DNA of 64,000 bases from Quillaja saponaria (taxonomy: Eukaryota > Streptophyta > Magnoliopsida > Fabales > Quillajaceae): NCBI GenBank assembly GCA_029379385.1, contig CM055611.1:2356001-2420000 (forward strand). The letters are read 5' to 3'. The notes beneath the pieces were generated by a model, which had not been told where the DNA came from, did not search any database, and saw nothing but the letters and a program-made list of their open reading frames with translations. Below, piece by piece: positions 61,778 to 64,000 of this stretch. The position numbers and the translations under genes are program-made. Each line of letters starts with the position of its first letter. Position 1 is the stretch's first letter.

Positions 61778-62420
61778 CCTTATCAATTTTCGATTGACTT
61801 TTATTTTCTTTAGATCCATATAAACTGTTTATTTTTTAACATTTTTCATACATCATAAAATAGTACACATAAAGATATAACAAATTTCTTCATAAATATT
61901 CATTATAATAAATTGGTACATATAAAATATATAACATTTTTTTTCCTTATCAATTTTTGATTTTCTTTAGAAAATCTGCACAAACTATTTATTTTTTAAC
62001 TTTTTCCCTATATCATAAAGTAGTACACATAAAAATATAACAAATTACTTCATAAGTATTCATTATTATAAATTGATACACATAAAAATATAACATTTTT
62101 TTTTTCCTTACCAATTTTCGATTGTCTTTTATTTTCTTTAGAAAATTCGCACAAACTGTTTATTTTTTTTTAAAAAATTTTCGGACATCATAAAATAGTA
62201 CACATAAAGATATAGCAAATTACTTCATAAATATTCATTATTATAAAATGGTACAAAAAAATATAATTTTTTTTCCTTATCAATTTTTGATTGTCTTTTA
62301 TTTTCTTTAGAAAATCCATATAACAATTTATTTTTTAAGTTTTTTTTCCTACATCATAAAACATTACACATGAAATATAACAAATTACTTTATAAATATT
62401 CATCATCATATGAAACACAG
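61778..62420. repeat. Tandem array, four units of about 165 bp
   Basis: Units start near 61778, 61945, 62106 and 62275 with CCTTATCAATTTT. Common later phrases in each are TTCTTTAGAAAAT, AACTGTTTATTTTTTAA, CATCATAAAATAGTACACAT, ATAACAAATTACTTCATAA and ATTCATTATTATAAA. Units vary in length by up to eight bases, mostly in T-runs. Confidence 0.8.
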
Positions 62421-62956
62421 GACCAAAAGTTAGAGCCTAATTGAAGATGTGTAGGGTCTCATCTAAATAGGATGATTTTTTTTATTATCTTATATCATGT
62501 GTCATTTTTTATAATAAAAGCTCTCAACTTCTTAGAAGTAACATAAAGTTTAAATTTATTATTGTATAAAATATGCAAGTCTTTGTACTTGATCAAGAAC
62601 TCCACCAACAGCTTCTCTTAGCAGAGAAATATGTTTCTCTTGATAAAGAATAATTAATAAAGTGTGATTTTCAAGGGACTAATTAACGGGTTTACCGATA
62701 GATATGGTAAATCCTTATTCGAATACTACAAAAGGGTATTTTCGACATGATTTTCAAGAGGCTCAATTGGTTGGTTTCTGACATTCAATGGATGCAGTGT
62801 GACCTTTGTCAAACTCAAAATTGTACGTATTGGAAGTTGATTCCAGCCAGCTCAATAGAGTTTTAGTCCAGCAAAGCGTAATATATCATATCTATTGGTA
62901 TTAATGACGTGTAAAGTTCGATCCCGCGTGCGTTGCTGCGCAGAGGTCCAACTAGC
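62421..62956. other. Intergenic
   Basis: No gene seen. GATCCCGCGTGCGTTGCTGCGC near 62921-62942 resembles degraded transposon ends seen elsewhere in plants. Confidence 0.3.
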
Positions 62957-63551
62957 TAAATAAAATGTCAGACAATGTGTTATAATTCCTGTGTAAAATT
63001 TAGTAATATATTTACTAGAAATTTGAAAAGTAATAATATACTTTATAAATGAAAATTTATATATTTTATTTATAAATAGAATATTTATATATTTACATAT
63101 TACTAAAACTAAATAATCACAATATCACAGTTTTAACAAGAATTTTAAGACCCAGATTGACTGGTCAGTCAGATATTCACTTAGATGCCATTCCAGAATA
63201 AAACTCAAAATAGCAATTGCATCGTCTAGACTCGAATTGACCTAGATGACTAGGTAAAGGACTGATAATGAGCCGAGCTCGCGAGCTTACGAGTCGAGTT
63301 TTAAAAGATTGAGCTCAACTTATTTTATCAAATGAGCTCAAGATTGGTCCATTCAGTTAGGGTCAACCCGACTGTTAAAACGGTGAAATAAGACCCTTAC
63401 ACTTTTTCAAAGTCACCTTCCAGACCGAGTTTTGAAACACTAGTTTTAACTTTTAAATTTTATTTTATTTAAAAAAAAATTAATTAAGAAGGATTTGAAA
63501 GTAAAACTTAAAGTACTAAGAATAAAATAAAATAATTTAAAGATATAATAC

Positions 63552-63588
<37 letters not shown>

Positions 63589-63709
63589 TATTTGTTAAAT
63601 ACCTACTAATATTCAGATAAAATAATTTAAATAAATAATTGTAAATGTATTCGGGCCGAACCAAGAATTTTTAGGTAGTCCGGGCACACCTCATTGTAAA
63701 ATTTTAATT

Positions 63710-63753
<44 letters not shown>

Positions 63754-64000
63754 TTTTTTTGTAAAATGAAAAAATCTATATCATCTTTATATTTTATATA
63801 AAAATATTTATTTTAATTTTAAAAATAAAAAGTAATATTAAAAAGATAAAACTAATAAAAAGTCAATTAAACACTTTCATTGCTCTCTTTGATCCCAATG
63901 TTCATAGTTATGGTTTTTCAAGTTTCTATCAAAAGTCAGCTTTAACTCATTATAGAATTTAGTTTGATATGTGCTCGAATTTAACTTAATATTTATAATC
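62957..64000 (+). repeat. 1.05-kb dispersed repeat, copy 2 (runs to window edge)
   Basis: Same element and orientation as 49924-50995. It carries expanded (TA)n microsatellites at about 63556-63586 and 63713-63748 where copy 1 has only short tracts. The right boundary is not visible because the window ends. Confidence 0.7.

Noticed and set aside
1..64000. CRISPR array, bacterial operon or new defence system
   Set aside because: The window is plant nuclear DNA with spliced genes; the tandem repeats lack unique spacers of regular length, and the genes do not form a functional cluster.

Overview
This is nuclear DNA from a flowering plant, almost certainly a eudicot. The base composition is strongly AT-rich. 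Genes have GT-AG introns of roughly 80 bp to 2 kb. The recognisable proteins are plant families: BAHD acyltransferase, tau-class GST, PRONE-type RopGEF, eight-cysteine LTP, a plant universal stress protein and a lachrymatory-factor-synthase-like protein. I cannot name the species from the sequence.

Layout. 0.4-1.8 kb: a BAHD acyltransferase on the minus strand, split by a one-base deletion in a homopolymer. 2-11.3 kb: repeat-rich DNA with a segmental duplication, a fold-back element with a TTAGGG core, an 880-bp Mutator-like element whose empty site is preserved in the sister copy, and a ~60-bp minisatellite. 12.2-13.0 kb: universal stress protein (4 exons, plus). 13.9-14.6 kb: tau GST (2 exons, minus). 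15.4-19.6 kb: LINE remnant, a larger element with inverted ends, and a second fold-back with a TTGGGG/TTAGGG core. 21.4-24.8 kb: a 7-exon RopGEF whose reading frame is interrupted by a TGA 53 codons before a second stop. 25-30.6 kb: AT-rich repeats, some Helitron-like. 30.7-33.5 kb: an LTP pseudogene followed by an intact LTP gene. 35.6-37.7 kb: a 5-exon serine-rich protein (minus). 41.4-41.7 kb: a two-exon secreted cysteine-rich peptide (minus). 44 kb: tRNA-Ser(AGA) and a degenerate tRNA-Ala(AGC), both minus. 45.5-49.7 kb: a 9-exon PI31-type proteasome regulator (minus). 49.9-54.3 kb: repeats. 54.4-54.9 kb: a broken gene for a small secreted or membrane protein (minus). 55.9-58.5 kb: nested tandem duplications forming the promoter side of an LFS-like SRPBCC gene (58.6-59.1 kb). 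59-64 kb: repeats, including a 4x165-bp array and a second copy of the 49.9-51.0 kb element.

The genes do not form a pathway; this is an ordinary plant gene neighbourhood. Several members relate to stress or defence (USP, GSTU, LTP, serine-rich protein, LFS-like), but that is a loose association. The points most worth checking are the conserved sequence beyond the RopGEF stop, two unrelated-looking palindromic elements with telomere-like cores, the undescribed cysteine-rich peptide, and the cluster of genes with single-base lesions. Two of those lesions lie in homopolymers and may be assembly errors. I found no convincing new multi-gene system. All exon boundaries were read by eye from splice signals and family conservation.
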